Assembly: GCF_022811685.1 (NCBI RefSeq)
Contig: NZ_CP094532.1
Location: forward strand, 831,501 to 895,500
Length of the DNA stretch: 64,000 nucleotides
Origin: Chryseobacterium suipulveris
GTDB lineage: Bacteria > Bacteroidota > Bacteroidia > Flavobacteriales > Weeksellaceae
Reading direction: 5' to 3'
Shown in pieces: positions 25,918-34,843 of this stretch. Under the pieces are notes generated by a model. It worked only from the letters and a program-made list of their open reading frames with translations, did not search any database and was not told the DNA's origin. Position 1 is the stretch's first letter, and every line of letters begins with the position of its first letter. A program made the translations under genes and the position numbers.

Positions 25918-26289
25918 TTATTTGTTTTTCAACAAATCTCTGATCTCAGTCAATAATTTTTGATCTTCTGTAGGTCCAGCTGGAGCTTCTTCTGCAGGTT
26001 TTTTCATTTTGTTGGCTGCCTTAATGATAAGGAACAAAACAAAAGCGATACACAGGAAACTGATTACCGCGGAAAGGAAGTTTCCATAAGTAACCCCGTT
26101 CCACGAAAGTTTCGCGATATTTTCAGCACCTGCAGCTTTCAAAGCTGGATTCAGCAGAAGTGGAGTGATTACGTCTTCAACCAAGGAAGAAACAATCTTA
26201 CCGAAAGCAGCACCGATGATCACACCGACTGCCAAATCCAATACATTTCCTTTAAATGCAAATTCCTTAAATTCTTTTACAAATCCCAT
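25918..26289 (-). CDS. mscL: Large-conductance mechanosensitive channel MscL
   Basis: Pentameric inner-membrane channel that releases solutes on osmotic downshock. The 123 aa show the first membrane helix VLDLAVGVIIGAAFGKIVSS at residues 16-35, the second around FLSAVISFLCIAFVLFLII, and a charged C-terminal helix DQKLLTEIRDLL. Normal length. Its own promoter box lies 24 bases upstream. Confidence 0.97.
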   Translation of the reverse strand: MGFVKEFKEFAFKGNVLDLAVGVIIGAAFGKIVSSLVEDVITPLLLNPALKAAGAENIAKLSWNGVTYGNFLSAVISFLCIAFVLFLIIKAANKMKKPAEEAPAGPTEDQKLLTEIRDLLKNK

Positions 26290-26312
26290 AGTTTATATTT
26301 TTAACGTTGATG

Positions 26313-26320
26313 CAAAAGTA
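26313..26320 (-). promoter_or_regulatory. mscL promoter -7 box
   Basis: Minus-strand TACTTTTG, exact TAnnTTTG match, upstream of the ATG at 26289. Confidence 0.6.
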
Positions 26321-26442
26321 GTGAATTAATTTAAAAATGAAAGTTGTTTATAAATTCCTGATTCTTTGAATGTAAAATGCGGTATTCTTTTGTAGTCACC
26401 TAGATTTTCTGTAATTTTAATGAAGGAAAATATCGATTGATT

Positions 26443-27939
26443 ATGAAAATTTTCAATGCAGAACAGATCAGGAATTGCGATAAGTTCACCATCGAAAACG
26501 AGCCGGTTTCTTCACTCAATTTAATGGAGCGAGCTGCGGAAAGTTGCTGCGAATGGCTTCTGAAGCGTTTTAAAAATAATGAAACTTTCCAGATTTTTTG
26601 TGGTAATGGAAACAATGGCGGTGATGGATTTGCCGTGGCGAGAATGCTCTACCAAAAAGGGTTTGACGTGAATGTGTTCATCGATCAGACAAACGCAAAT
26701 TTTTCTCCCGATGCAGCGATTAATTTTGAAAAAGTAAAAGGAATTTCGGGAATCGATATTTTTGATTTTAATGAATCGGCGAATTTTTCGTTTGAGAAGA
26801 ACTCGGTGATTATCGATGCGCTTTTTGGTTCTGGACTTAACCGAAAACTGGAGGGGAAACCTGCGAAACTGATTCAGATTCTCAATCAGCTTCCTTACCG
26901 AAAAATTTCGATCGATATTCCGTCCGGACTTTTTGCCGATAAGCTCCCAGATGAAGATTCGGTGATTTTCAAAGCGGATGAAACGTTGAGTTTTCAGTGC
27001 TGGAAAAAGTCATTCCTTCATCCCGAAACTGGTTTTTTTTGTGGCAATGTTTCTGTCCTCGATATTGGTTTGAGTAAAACTTTTGTCGATGCTGAACCAA
27101 CCAATGATTTTATCATTAATGATGAAATGATCCGAAAAATCTACCAACCGAGAAATGATTTTTCGCACAAAGGAACTTATGGTAAAGCTACGCTTGTTGC
27201 AGGAAGTTTCGGTAAAATCGGAGCCGCCGTTTTGGCGACGAAATCTGCATTGCGAACAGGAAGCGGACTGACTTTCGTTTGTGCGCCCAACTGCGGTTAC
27301 GAAATTCTGCAATCGACCTGTCCTGAAGCAATGTTCATCAGTGGTGGAGAAAAAATAATTTCCAACATTGAAACGGAAAAAGATTCTGTCGTCGCGATCG
27401 GTCCAGGTTTGGGAACTGAAGATGGAACGGTGGCTGCATTATTACAATTCCTGAAAAATTACGACGAACCTTTGGTTTTAGATGCGGATGCTTTGAACAT
27501 TATTTCCAAAGCTCCAGAAAATCTAAAAATGATTCCGAAAAACTCAGTCATTACGCCACATCCAAAGGAATTTGAGCGGCTTTTCGGGGTTTCAGAAAAC
27601 TCATTTGAACGCCTGGAAACCGCAAAGAAAAACGCCCGAGAATTAGGAATCTACATTGTTTTAAAGGATCATCACACGCAAATCATCACTCCCGAAAATA
27701 AAGTTTTCTACAATATCACCGGAAATTCAGGAATGGCGAAAGGTGGAAGCGGAGATGTTTTGACAGGAATATTGGTGTCGCTTCTCGCACAGAATTATGC
27801 TCCAAAAAAGGCTGCAATTCTCGCAGTGTGGCTCCATGGAAAAGCCGGCGATTTAGCTGCAAAAAAATACTCGAAAGAGTCGATGCTGCTTTCAGATCTC
27901 ATTGCTGAAATCGGAACTGTCTTTAAACAATTAAAATAG
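26443..27939 (+). CDS. nnr: Bifunctional NAD(P)H-hydrate epimerase/dehydratase
   Basis: Repairs hydrated NADH and NADPH. The N-terminal half (to about residue 215) is the YjeF_N epimerase with CGNGNNGGDGFAVAR. The C-terminal half is the ADP/ATP-dependent dehydratase with ATLVAGSFGKIGAAVLA, AIGPGLGTED, VLDADALNII and the catalytic NSGMAKGGSGDVLTG. About 498 aa. The ATG at 26443 (MKIFNAEQIRNCDKF) is preferred to an in-frame TTG six bases before. Followed by an 18-bp tandem repeat. Confidence 0.95.
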   Translation: MKIFNAEQIRNCDKFTIENEPVSSLNLMERAAESCCEWLLKRFKNNETFQIFCGNGNNGGDGFAVARMLYQKGFDVNVFIDQTNANFSPDAAINFEKVKGISGIDIFDFNESANFSFEKNSVIIDALFGSGLNRKLEGKPAKLIQILNQLPYRKISIDIPSGLFADKLPDEDSVIFKADETLSFQCWKKSFLHPETGFFCGNVSVLDIGLSKTFVDAEPTNDFIINDEMIRKIYQPRNDFSHKGTYGKATLVAGSFGKIGAAVLATKSALRTGSGLTFVCAPNCGYEILQSTCPEAMFISGGEKIISNIETEKDSVVAIGPGLGTEDGTVAALLQFLKNYDEPLVLDADALNIISKAPENLKMIPKNSVITPHPKEFERLFGVSENSFERLETAKKNARELGIYIVLKDHHTQIITPENKVFYNITGNSGMAKGGSGDVLTGILVSLLAQNYAPKKAAILAVWLHGKAGDLAAKKYSKESMLLSDLIAEIGTVFKQLK

Positions 27940-27953
27940 AAATTTTTTACTAA

Positions 27954-28025
27954 CAACTGCAACCATTGCAACAACTGTAGCCATTGCAACAACTGCAACC
28001 ATTGCAACAACTGTAACCATTGCAA
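27954..28025. repeat. Four tandem copies of an 18-bp unit
   Basis: CAACTGCAACCATTGCAA repeated four times, units 2 and 4 with GTAGCC or GTAACC in the middle. Each unit is itself two related 9-mers ending in TGCAA. It fills the gap between convergent nnr and lgt. Confidence 0.92.
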
Positions 28026-28036
28026 CAATTTACATG

Positions 28037-28906
28037 TCACTCAGGTTTTGCATTCTCTTCCTCAGTAATCGTCCTGTTTTTCGCGGTAAACATAATGACG
28101 AATCCCGCAATCATAAACGGAATCGACAGAACCTGACCCGTATTCAAACCTGCAAAATTGATGAACTCGTCTCCTTGCGGCTCTTTCAGGAATTCTACGA
28201 AGAAACGGATCGCCCAAAGAATAATGAAAAACAATCCGAAAAGCCAACCCTGTTGATATTTTTTGTTGGTGTATCGGTATAGAATCCAAAGCAAAACGAA
28301 GAGCAGAAAATATCCTCCCGCCTCGAAAAGTTGGGTCGGATAACGCGGGACAATCGCCCCGTATTCCGAACTCTGCTGTGGAAACAATACTGCAAATGGT
28401 GAGTTTTCCGGTGCTGGTTTCCCGATGATTTCGGAATTGAAAAAGTTCCCGATTCTCACGAAAGCTCCACCTAAAGCAACTACGATTCCCAAACGGTCAT
28501 AAACCCAGAACGGATTTTTTTTGATGATTTTATAGGAATAATAAAGTGTGGTAAAAATCAATGCAATCGTCGCACCATGACTCGCCAATCCCGAAAATCC
28601 TGTGAATTCAAAATGAGGTTTCGTTCGGATCGGAAGAAAGACCGACCAGAAATCTTGCTTAAAAAGTTCCGGCTGGTAAAAAATAACATGTCCCATTCTC
28701 GCTCCGAAAATCGTCCCGACCAAAGTCCATGTGAAAAGCGGCTCCAGATATTTTTGGTGAACGTTGTCGATTTTGAAGATTTTGGTCATCAGAATATATC
28801 CCAATCCAAAAGCGAGGATAAACATCAAACTGTAGTAGTGGAGCGTAATCGGCCCCAAATGAATTCCCGTTTCAGGATTCCAGGTGGTATATAAAAATGT
28901 CAACAT
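28037..28906 (-). CDS. lgt: Prolipoprotein diacylglyceryl transferase
   Basis: Adds diacylglycerol to the lipobox cysteine of prelipoproteins, in the inner membrane. The 289 aa polytopic protein has GARMGHVIFY and the signature FVRIGNFFNSEIIGKP near residue 150. YPTQLFEAGGYF and WAIRFFVEFLKEPQ follow. Required for the many lipoproteins here, including SusD and the SusE/F proteins. Confidence 0.96.
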   Translation of the reverse strand: MLTFLYTTWNPETGIHLGPITLHYYSLMFILAFGLGYILMTKIFKIDNVHQKYLEPLFTWTLVGTIFGARMGHVIFYQPELFKQDFWSVFLPIRTKPHFEFTGFSGLASHGATIALIFTTLYYSYKIIKKNPFWVYDRLGIVVALGGAFVRIGNFFNSEIIGKPAPENSPFAVLFPQQSSEYGAIVPRYPTQLFEAGGYFLLFVLLWILYRYTNKKYQQGWLFGLFFIILWAIRFFVEFLKEPQGDEFINFAGLNTGQVLSIPFMIAGFVIMFTAKNRTITEEENAKPE

Positions 28907-28924
28907 ATTCAGAAAAAATATTTA

Positions 28925-29165
28925 AAATTTGAGGTTTGACGTTTAAGGTTTGAGGTTTGAAGTCCCAGGTTTCAAGTTTCAGGTTTCAAGTTTACTCACA
29001 ATCTTATTTATTTTCTTAGATGAGTTCGTGAATGCTTCGCATTTCAAGTTTCATGTTTCGTTTTCACCTACAAATCTCAGTTTCCAAACAATATCACTTA
29101 TCACCCATCACTTATCACTTATCACTCACCAACTCATCCACACTCCAACTTACCCACGCTCCAAC
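28925..29165. repeat. Heptamer-rich gap between lgt and yidD
   Basis: No gene. Arrays with a 7-base period: GGTTTGA/GGTTTAA at 28928-28962, GGTTTCA/AGTTTCA at 28966-28992, and TCACTTA/TCACCCA at 29097-29126. CTCCAAC-type runs reach 29165. Confidence 0.85.
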
Positions 29166-29405
29166 TCACTTCCTCGGTACCGGATCATAACCTTCTCCTC
29201 CCCACGGATGACAGCGCAAAATCCTTTTTACACCGAGATAAAATCCCTTGAAAATCCCGTGAATCTGGAGTGCTTCCATCATATAATGAGAACAGGTCGG
29301 TTCGTATCGGCAATTTTTTGGCATCAACGGCGAAATGAACCATTGATAAATCTTAATTAAAACTACGAGCGGAAACGTGATGACCTTGTTAAAAGTGATT
29401 TTCAA
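29166..29405 (-). CDS. yidD: Membrane protein insertion efficiency factor YidD
   Basis: Small membrane-associated protein aiding YidC. The 79 aa have [15 protein letters not shown] and the family signature [31 protein letters not shown] follows. Length and all cysteines as usual. Stands alone, beside the rarA gene facing away. Confidence 0.95.
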   Translation of the reverse strand: MKITFNKVITFPLVVLIKIYQWFISPLMPKNCRYEPTCSHYMMEALQIHGIFKGFYLGVKRILRCHPWGGEGYDPVPRK

Positions 29406-29435
29406 AACAATGCAAAAATAAACTATTAATTCGAA

Positions 29436-29475
29436 ATTTAAGATTCAAAATTCAAGATTCAAGATTCAAAATTTC
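29436..29475. repeat. Heptamer repeat (AAGATTC/AAAATTC)
   Basis: Five or six copies of AAGATTC and AAAATTC before rarA, next to a TAACTTTG promoter-like box at 29478-29485. Confidence 0.85.
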
Positions 29476-29534
29476 TTTAACTTTGAACTTTGAATTGAAC
29501 CAATTGCATCGATCGCGATTTGCGCCAAAAAGAT

Positions 29535-30812
29535 TTGAATCACAATATCCCTTTAGCCGAAAAACTGAGACCGAAAACTTTGGATGAAGTTTTGGGGCAG
29601 GAACATTTAACCGGAAAAAACGGCACCATCCGAAAAATGCTGGAAAACGATTCGCTGAATTCGCTCATCTTTTGGGGACCGCCAGGAACTGGAAAAACCA
29701 CTTTGGCAGAAATTATCTCCGAAAAATCGGGCAGGAAATTTTATAAACTTTCTGCGGTTTCTTCTGGTGTGAAGGATGTTCGTGACGTGATCGACGAAGC
29801 CAAAAAACAAAACCTTTTCTCCGGGAAGTCGCCCATTCTTTTTATTGATGAAATTCACCGCTTCAACAAATCGCAGCAGGATTCCCTGCTTCACGCTGTC
29901 GAGAAAGGATGGATTGTTCTGATTGGTGCGACGACAGAAAACCCAAGTTTTGAAGTTGTTTCCGCGCTTTTATCGCGAAGTCAGGTGTATGTTCTGAAAT
30001 CCTTGAGTTTTGAAAAACTCGAAGAACTTGCGGAAATCTCTTTGAACAAATTTAACGAAGAAGAAAACACTTCATTTACAGTAAAAGACAAAGAAGCGTT
30101 CATTCAGTATTCTGGTGGCGACGCGAGAAAGCTGATCAATTCGGTGGAGTTGGTTCTGAATCAATTTAAGAATTCCAGAAAGAAGGAAATTACCAATGAA
30201 GACGTGATGTCGGTTTTGCAGGAAACCATGGCGCTTTACGATAAGAATGGTGAACAACACTACGATATTATTTCGGCATTCATCAAATCGATGCGCGGTT
30301 CCGATCCGAACGGTGCGGTGTATTGGTTGGCGAGAATGTTGGTGGGCGGTGAAGATATCAAATTTATTGCAAGAAGAATGGTGATTCTTGCGGCGGAAGA
30401 TATCGGTTTGGCAAATCCGAATGCATTGGTGGTCGCGAATAACTGTTTTCAGGCAATCAACGTCATCGGAAATCCTGAGGCGAGAATTATTCTGAGTGAG
30501 ACCGCGGTTTATCTGGCGGTTTCCCCAAAATCCAATTCAACTTATGTGGCGATCAATGAAGCGATGGCTTTTGTAAAGAAGACAGGAAATCTCCCGGTTC
30601 CGCTTCATTTGCGAAATGCGCCTACCAAACTGATGAAAGATTTGGATTACGGTAAAAATTACGGCTATGCACATTCGCACGAAGGAAATTTTGTAGATCT
30701 TGAATTTCTGCCCGAAGAAATCCGGGGGACAAAGTTTTATGAACCCGGAAATAATTCCACTGAGAATAAGATCGCGGAAGAGCTTAAAAAGAAATGGAAA
30801 GACAAGTATTGA
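29535..30812 (+). CDS. rarA: Replication-associated recombination protein RarA
   Basis: AAA+ ATPase related to MgsA/WRNIP1 that acts at stalled replication forks. Walker A GPPGTGKTTLAEI near residue 53, Walker B LFIDEIHRFNKSQQD, sensor GATTENPSFEV, and C-terminal oligomerisation domain with NAPTKLMKDLDYGK. A TTG at 29535 (then NHNIPLAEKLRPKT) gives the usual N-terminus; another TTG 15 bases upstream is also possible. No ATG fits. Confidence 0.94.
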   Translation: MNHNIPLAEKLRPKTLDEVLGQEHLTGKNGTIRKMLENDSLNSLIFWGPPGTGKTTLAEIISEKSGRKFYKLSAVSSGVKDVRDVIDEAKKQNLFSGKSPILFIDEIHRFNKSQQDSLLHAVEKGWIVLIGATTENPSFEVVSALLSRSQVYVLKSLSFEKLEELAEISLNKFNEEENTSFTVKDKEAFIQYSGGDARKLINSVELVLNQFKNSRKKEITNEDVMSVLQETMALYDKNGEQHYDIISAFIKSMRGSDPNGAVYWLARMLVGGEDIKFIARRMVILAAEDIGLANPNALVVANNCFQAINVIGNPEARIILSETAVYLAVSPKSNSTYVAINEAMAFVKKTGNLPVPLHLRNAPTKLMKDLDYGKNYGYAHSHEGNFVDLEFLPEEIRGTKFYEPGNNSTENKIAEELKKKWKDKY

Positions 30813-30887
30813 TCTCCCCGAAAAACATTTGAGAATTATTTCGTTGATTTCCAGATGTTTTTTTATCTTTAAGTCAAATTATTCGAG

Positions 30888-32816
30888 ATGAAGAATTTTT
30901 ATTTTCTCCCTATGTTTTTGGCGCTTTTTGTGAATGTTTCGGCACAAAGTTTTTTCGAAAATAAAAGTGTTGTCGATCAGGAAATCGCGCGTTACCACAA
31001 AATGGTCGATTTCAACATCAATCCCAATACCTTAAATTACGATATCAAATACCAAAGGTTGGATCTGCAGCTTGATCCCAATATTTTGTGGGTTGCAGGT
31101 TCTGTGACTTCGCATTTTTTGGCAAAGGAAAATCTTTCGAATATTTACTTTGATTTTACCAATACGATTCCCGTTTCTCAAGTTACTTATCACGGACAAA
31201 TTTTAAATTTTCAGCAGATTTCGACCAAGGAACTAAAAATTGATTTTCCTACGACAATTGCTACTAATTCGCTGGATTCATTGACGATTCATTATTCGGG
31301 AGTTCCTGACAATTCTGGACGAACTTCTTTCTATGTCGGCAGCAAGTACGGGAATCCGACTCTGGCAACGCTTTCAGAACCTTATGGTGCGCAAAACTGG
31401 TTTCCAACCAAGCAAAGTATGAACGACAAGATCGACCGCTTTGATTTCAAAATTACCACACCCGATCAGTTTGATGTGGCTGCAAACGGAAAACTGATGT
31501 CGGAAACGCCGCTTCCCAATAATCAGAAAATGACTTTCTGGCGAACTCAATATCCAATGGCGGCTTATCTTGCGGCGGTTTCGATCGGAAAATTTACGAA
31601 GATGAATGATGTAATGGGAGCATCCAATTTTCCGTTTGTAAACTATATCTATAATGAAACAGCTACGAGCAGCGCAATTCTCGCCAATCTTGAGTGGACG
31701 AAGACCGCAATGAATATTTTTGAAAACCATTTCGGACCCTATCCTTTTTCAAATGAAAAGTATGGACACATGGAGTTTAACGTAAACGGAGCGGCGATGG
31801 AGCATCAGACGATGTCTTCAATGGGCGATTTCGGAAAAGGTACGATCGCGCACGAATTGGCTCACCAATGGTTTGGCGACAAAATTACATGTGGAAGCTG
31901 GAACGATATCTGGCTAAATGAGGGATTTGCAACCTTTGGCGAACATCTGATTTTCGAGAAAAATTTGATGAGTCAGCCAGAGTTTATGAATTATCTGCAA
32001 GCTCAGCTGAACGATATTACAAGTTTGCCAAATGGGAGCATTTATGTGAGCGATTCCAATTTGGGAAATGTTCCGGTCGTGTTCAGCGGACGACTCAGTT
32101 ATCGGAAAGGTGGCTATGTCTTGAGAATGATGAAATGGATTTTGGGCGATGATGTGTTTTACCAACTTCTTAGGGATTACACTGCAAATCCTTCATTTGT
32201 TTATGGTTACGCAAAAACGGAAGACTTCAAGAACCAGATTTTGGTTTCTACCGGAAAAGATTTTACAGGTTTCTTTAATGATTGGATTTATGGGCAAGGT
32301 TATCCGACTTACACCATAAAGTGGAACCAGATTCCAGGAAATCCGAATGTGGCTTTTTCGGTTTCCCAGATCCAAAGTGATTCGTCGGTAGATTTTTTTG
32401 AGCTTCCGTTACCGGTGAAAGTTGTCGGAACCAATGGCGAAATTGCGAATTTGGTTTTGGATCATAGTTACAACAATCAGCAGTTTTCGCAGCCCGTAAA
32501 TTTTCAAGTCGCAAGTGTCACTTTTAATGATGAACGGCAAATTATCGAGAAGAATTCTGCAGTCGTTTTTGATCCCTCGCTGTCGGTAATTTCAAGTGAA
32601 AATCAGAGAATAGCATTGTATCCTAATCCGGTGCAAAATGAAATCTTTTTTAATGGAATTCAGAAAGTTTCGAAGTATGAAATTTTTTCCTTGGATGGAA
32701 AGTTGGTAATTACCGGAAATTATCATCCACCGAAAGGAATCGCGGTGAATATTCTTTCCAAAGGAACCTATCTCATCAAAATCAACGGGCGCTCTTTTAA
32801 GTTTATTAAAGAATAA
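30888..32816 (+). CDS. M1 family aminopeptidase with type IX sorting domain
   Basis: Secreted zinc aminopeptidase, 642 aa. Signal peptide (FYFLPMFLALFVNVSAQ, residues 3-19). Substrate-binding GAAMEHQTM replaces the usual GAMEN. The zinc site HELAHQWFGDK has the third ligand in NEGFATFGE. The C-terminal 75 residues (starting near YPNPVQNEIFF and ending KINGRSFKFIKE) look like a type A sorting domain, so it should leave through the type IX system to which PorT belongs. Likely role is peptide use outside the cell. Confidence 0.93.
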   Translation: MKNFYFLPMFLALFVNVSAQSFFENKSVVDQEIARYHKMVDFNINPNTLNYDIKYQRLDLQLDPNILWVAGSVTSHFLAKENLSNIYFDFTNTIPVSQVTYHGQILNFQQISTKELKIDFPTTIATNSLDSLTIHYSGVPDNSGRTSFYVGSKYGNPTLATLSEPYGAQNWFPTKQSMNDKIDRFDFKITTPDQFDVAANGKLMSETPLPNNQKMTFWRTQYPMAAYLAAVSIGKFTKMNDVMGASNFPFVNYIYNETATSSAILANLEWTKTAMNIFENHFGPYPFSNEKYGHMEFNVNGAAMEHQTMSSMGDFGKGTIAHELAHQWFGDKITCGSWNDIWLNEGFATFGEHLIFEKNLMSQPEFMNYLQAQLNDITSLPNGSIYVSDSNLGNVPVVFSGRLSYRKGGYVLRMMKWILGDDVFYQLLRDYTANPSFVYGYAKTEDFKNQILVSTGKDFTGFFNDWIYGQGYPTYTIKWNQIPGNPNVAFSVSQIQSDSSVDFFELPLPVKVVGTNGEIANLVLDHSYNNQQFSQPVNFQVASVTFNDERQIIEKNSAVVFDPSLSVISSENQRIALYPNPVQNEIFFNGIQKVSKYEIFSLDGKLVITGNYHPPKGIAVNILSKGTYLIKINGRSFKFIKE

Positions 32817-32835
32817 TTGGAATTTACAAAAACAA

Positions 32836-32866
32836 CAGAGAACTGCGCATATGCAACAGTTCTCTG
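32836..32866. terminator. Hairpin between M1 peptidase and 32905 gene
   Basis: CAGAGAACTG pairs with CAGTTCTCTG (10 bp); the loop holds GCATATGC. No T run, but it sits between convergent genes. Confidence 0.5.
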
Positions 32867-32904
32867 CAACAAAATAAATTGAATGAAATGATATCTGCTT
32901 TAGC

Positions 32905-33351
32905 TTACGCTTTTACCTCGGCGTTGATCCCTTCGCTAATCGCTCCGCTGGAAACCGCGATTTCAGGCATTGCGTAGATGTGGGATTTTGCACGGAGTTC
33001 CACGATTTTCTTGATGTAGTTCAGGTCTTTCGCTTCTTCCAGAGTCATATCCTGGAATTCGTAGATTTTCACCACATCGTTTCGCTCGAAGGATTTCTTC
33101 ACTTGGTCGAGTTCCTCTTCATTTTGCACGACGACACTGGTAATCAGTTTGTCCTGCTCGATTTTTTCTGTGTAAAGGGTTTCCTGCCCGAAAAGCCGTT
33201 TCCAAAAGTTTCTTTTCACTTCAGGAGCGTTTTCACGGTCGGTTCGGTAGATGATATAATCCTGGTCTTCGAACCCGAATTCTTCTAAACTTGCCGAAAC
33301 ATCTTTCGCTTGATCTTGACTTGGGAATAATCCGACAACGGTGTAATTCAT
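32905..33351 (-). CDS. Stress-protein-like hypothetical
   Basis: 148 aa. The first 60 residues, starting MNYTVVGLFPSQDQAKDV and with LEEFGFEDQDYIIY, resemble the small alpha/beta domain of the general stress protein 17M/YflT group. The rest is charged and helical (EQDKLITSVVVQNEEELDQ), with no membrane segment. The function is not known. A TATCTTTG box lies 32 bases upstream on its strand. Confidence 0.78.
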   Translation of the reverse strand: MNYTVVGLFPSQDQAKDVSASLEEFGFEDQDYIIYRTDRENAPEVKRNFWKRLFGQETLYTEKIEQDKLITSVVVQNEEELDQVKKSFERNDVVKIYEFQDMTLEEAKDLNYIKKIVELRAKSHIYAMPEIAVSSGAISEGINAEVKA

Positions 33352-33382
33352 ATCGTATTTTTTAATGGTATTATTTTCAATG

Positions 33383-33390
33383 CAAAGATA
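33383..33390 (-). promoter_or_regulatory. -7 box of the 32905 gene
   Basis: Minus-strand TATCTTTG, exact TAnnTTTG match. The remaining gap to pepE is AT-rich and empty. Confidence 0.6.
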
Positions 33391-33571
33391 CGTCTATTTT
33401 ATTTGTAAAATGTTAAAAAATAAAAAATTAACAGAAAATTGATAAAAATCAGCTTTATTTTTATTAAATAAATAATGATTGATTTTACAAAATTTCATCA
33501 ATGTGACGAGAATGTTTAAAGGAAAGTATCTTATTGTCAGGAAAGGTCGCAAAAGAATAATTTACAATCCT

Positions 33572-33579
33572 TAAATTTG
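33572..33579 (+). promoter_or_regulatory. pepE promoter -7 box
   Basis: TAAATTTG, exact TAnnTTTG match, 26 bases before the pepE ATG. Confidence 0.6.
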
Positions 33580-33605
33580 CCTTTTCCTTAAAATCTTTAA
33601 TAATA

Positions 33606-34298
33606 ATGAATATTGTCCTGGCTTCAACTTCCACGCTTTTTGGCGGCAACTATCTGGAATATTTAACCGATGAAATTGTAAAACTTTTTGCGGGAATTGA
33701 CGACATTGTGTTCGTACCTTTTGCTAGACCATGCGGAATTTCACACGATGCGTACACGGAAAATGCTCGGAAATTTTTTGCTAAATTAAATATCCGTGTA
33801 AAAGGACTTCACGAGTTTGAGGATAAAGTTAGGGCAGTAAACGAAGCGAAAGGTTTTTTTACCGGCGGCGGAAATACTTTTCTGTTGGTAAAGACGCTCC
33901 ACGAAGAAGGTTTGATGACGGTCATTAAACAAAATGTGGAAAGCGGAAAACCTTATCTCGGAACAAGCGCCGGTTCCAATATTGGCGGACTAAATATGAA
34001 AACCACGAACGATATGCCGATCGTCTATCCACCGAGTTTTGACTGTATGGGATTGGTTCCGTTCAACCTCAATCCGCATTATCTGGATCCAAATCCCGAT
34101 CTGAAACACAACGGCGAAACCCGGGAAACAAGAATTAGAGAGTTTTTGACTCAGAATGATACCAAAGTAGTTGGACTTCGCGAAGGGAACTGGATCCGAA
34201 AAATTGACAACAGAATTACCGTTGAAGGTTCGGAGTTCACGAGGATTTTCGAGAAAGGGAAGGAGCCATACGAAATTCCACCAGGTTCGGAATTATGA
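33606..34298 (+). CDS. pepE: Dipeptidase PepE (peptidase S51)
   Basis: Serine peptidase that cleaves N-terminal aspartyl dipeptides in the cytoplasm. The 230 aa show the nucleophile elbow GTSAGSNIG near residue 121, the catalytic His in LNPHYLDPN, and the glycine-rich FFTGGGNTFLL. The length is normal for the family. Converges with the thioesterase: their stop codons are adjacent. Confidence 0.93.
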   Translation: MNIVLASTSTLFGGNYLEYLTDEIVKLFAGIDDIVFVPFARPCGISHDAYTENARKFFAKLNIRVKGLHEFEDKVRAVNEAKGFFTGGGNTFLLVKTLHEEGLMTVIKQNVESGKPYLGTSAGSNIGGLNMKTTNDMPIVYPPSFDCMGLVPFNLNPHYLDPNPDLKHNGETRETRIREFLTQNDTKVVGLREGNWIRKIDNRITVEGSEFTRIFEKGKEPYEIPPGSEL

Positions 34299-34709
34299 TT
34301 ATGGAGCCCAGTTTTTTTCGATTAATTTCATTAAAAATTCTGGGCAGCGCACGATTTTATGGGTTTGCGAATCCAGAAAAAAAAGCGTAGTTTTAGCTTC
34401 CGTGATTTTTTGTTTGGCGTCGTTGTAGATTTCGTACTCAAACTCAATTTTCACGCCCGGAATTTTTTTGATGTAAGTATGGATTTCCAAAACTTGGTCA
34501 TAAAAAGCCGGCTTTAAGTACTTGATGCTGTACTCGGAAACGGGAAGCCAAATTCCCTGGTTTTCAATTTCGTCATACGGCATTCCGAGCTCGCGGAAAA
34601 GTTCGACTCTTGCCACCTCAAAGTATTCGGCGTAGTTGCCGTAATAGACATATTTCATAGGGTCGGTTTCCCCGTAACGTACTCTTATTGAGTGGGTTGT
34701 ATGTATCAT
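34299..34709 (-). CDS. Acyl-CoA thioesterase, hot-dog fold
   Basis: 4-hydroxybenzoyl-CoA thioesterase/YbgC-type protein of about 136 aa. Catalytic region RVRYGETDPMKYVYYGNY, with Asp in ETDPM; helix FEVARVELFRELG follows. The start MIHTTHSIRVRY at 34709 is chosen over two upstream ATGs because the promoter box TATATTTG lies at 34732-34739. The substrate is unknown; medium or long acyl-CoA are both possible. Confidence 0.88.
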   Translation of the reverse strand: MIHTTHSIRVRYGETDPMKYVYYGNYAEYFEVARVELFRELGMPYDEIENQGIWLPVSEYSIKYLKPAFYDQVLEIHTYIKKIPGVKIEFEYEIYNDAKQKITEAKTTLFFLDSQTHKIVRCPEFLMKLIEKNWAP

Positions 34710-34731
34710 TTTAAGTAATAAATCGGTCATA

Positions 34732-34739
34732 CAAATATA
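34732..34739 (-). promoter_or_regulatory. -7 box of the thioesterase gene
   Basis: Minus-strand TATATTTG; decides the start of the gene. Confidence 0.55.
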
Positions 34740-34843
34740 TTTTTTAATAATCAATAGCACAACGATTTTTTTTTCATAATATAAAATTCGATATTTGTGT
34801 TCTCTCTTAAAAACAAACCAAAGGAAAAATTGCTGGTAGAAAA

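Noticed and set aside
27954..28025. CRISPR array
   Set aside because: The 18-bp units are directly tandem without spacers, and no cas genes are present.
34740..34843. Replication origin next to dnaA
   Set aside because: No cluster of TTATnCACA boxes and no AT-rich unwinding repeats are visible on either side of dnaA.
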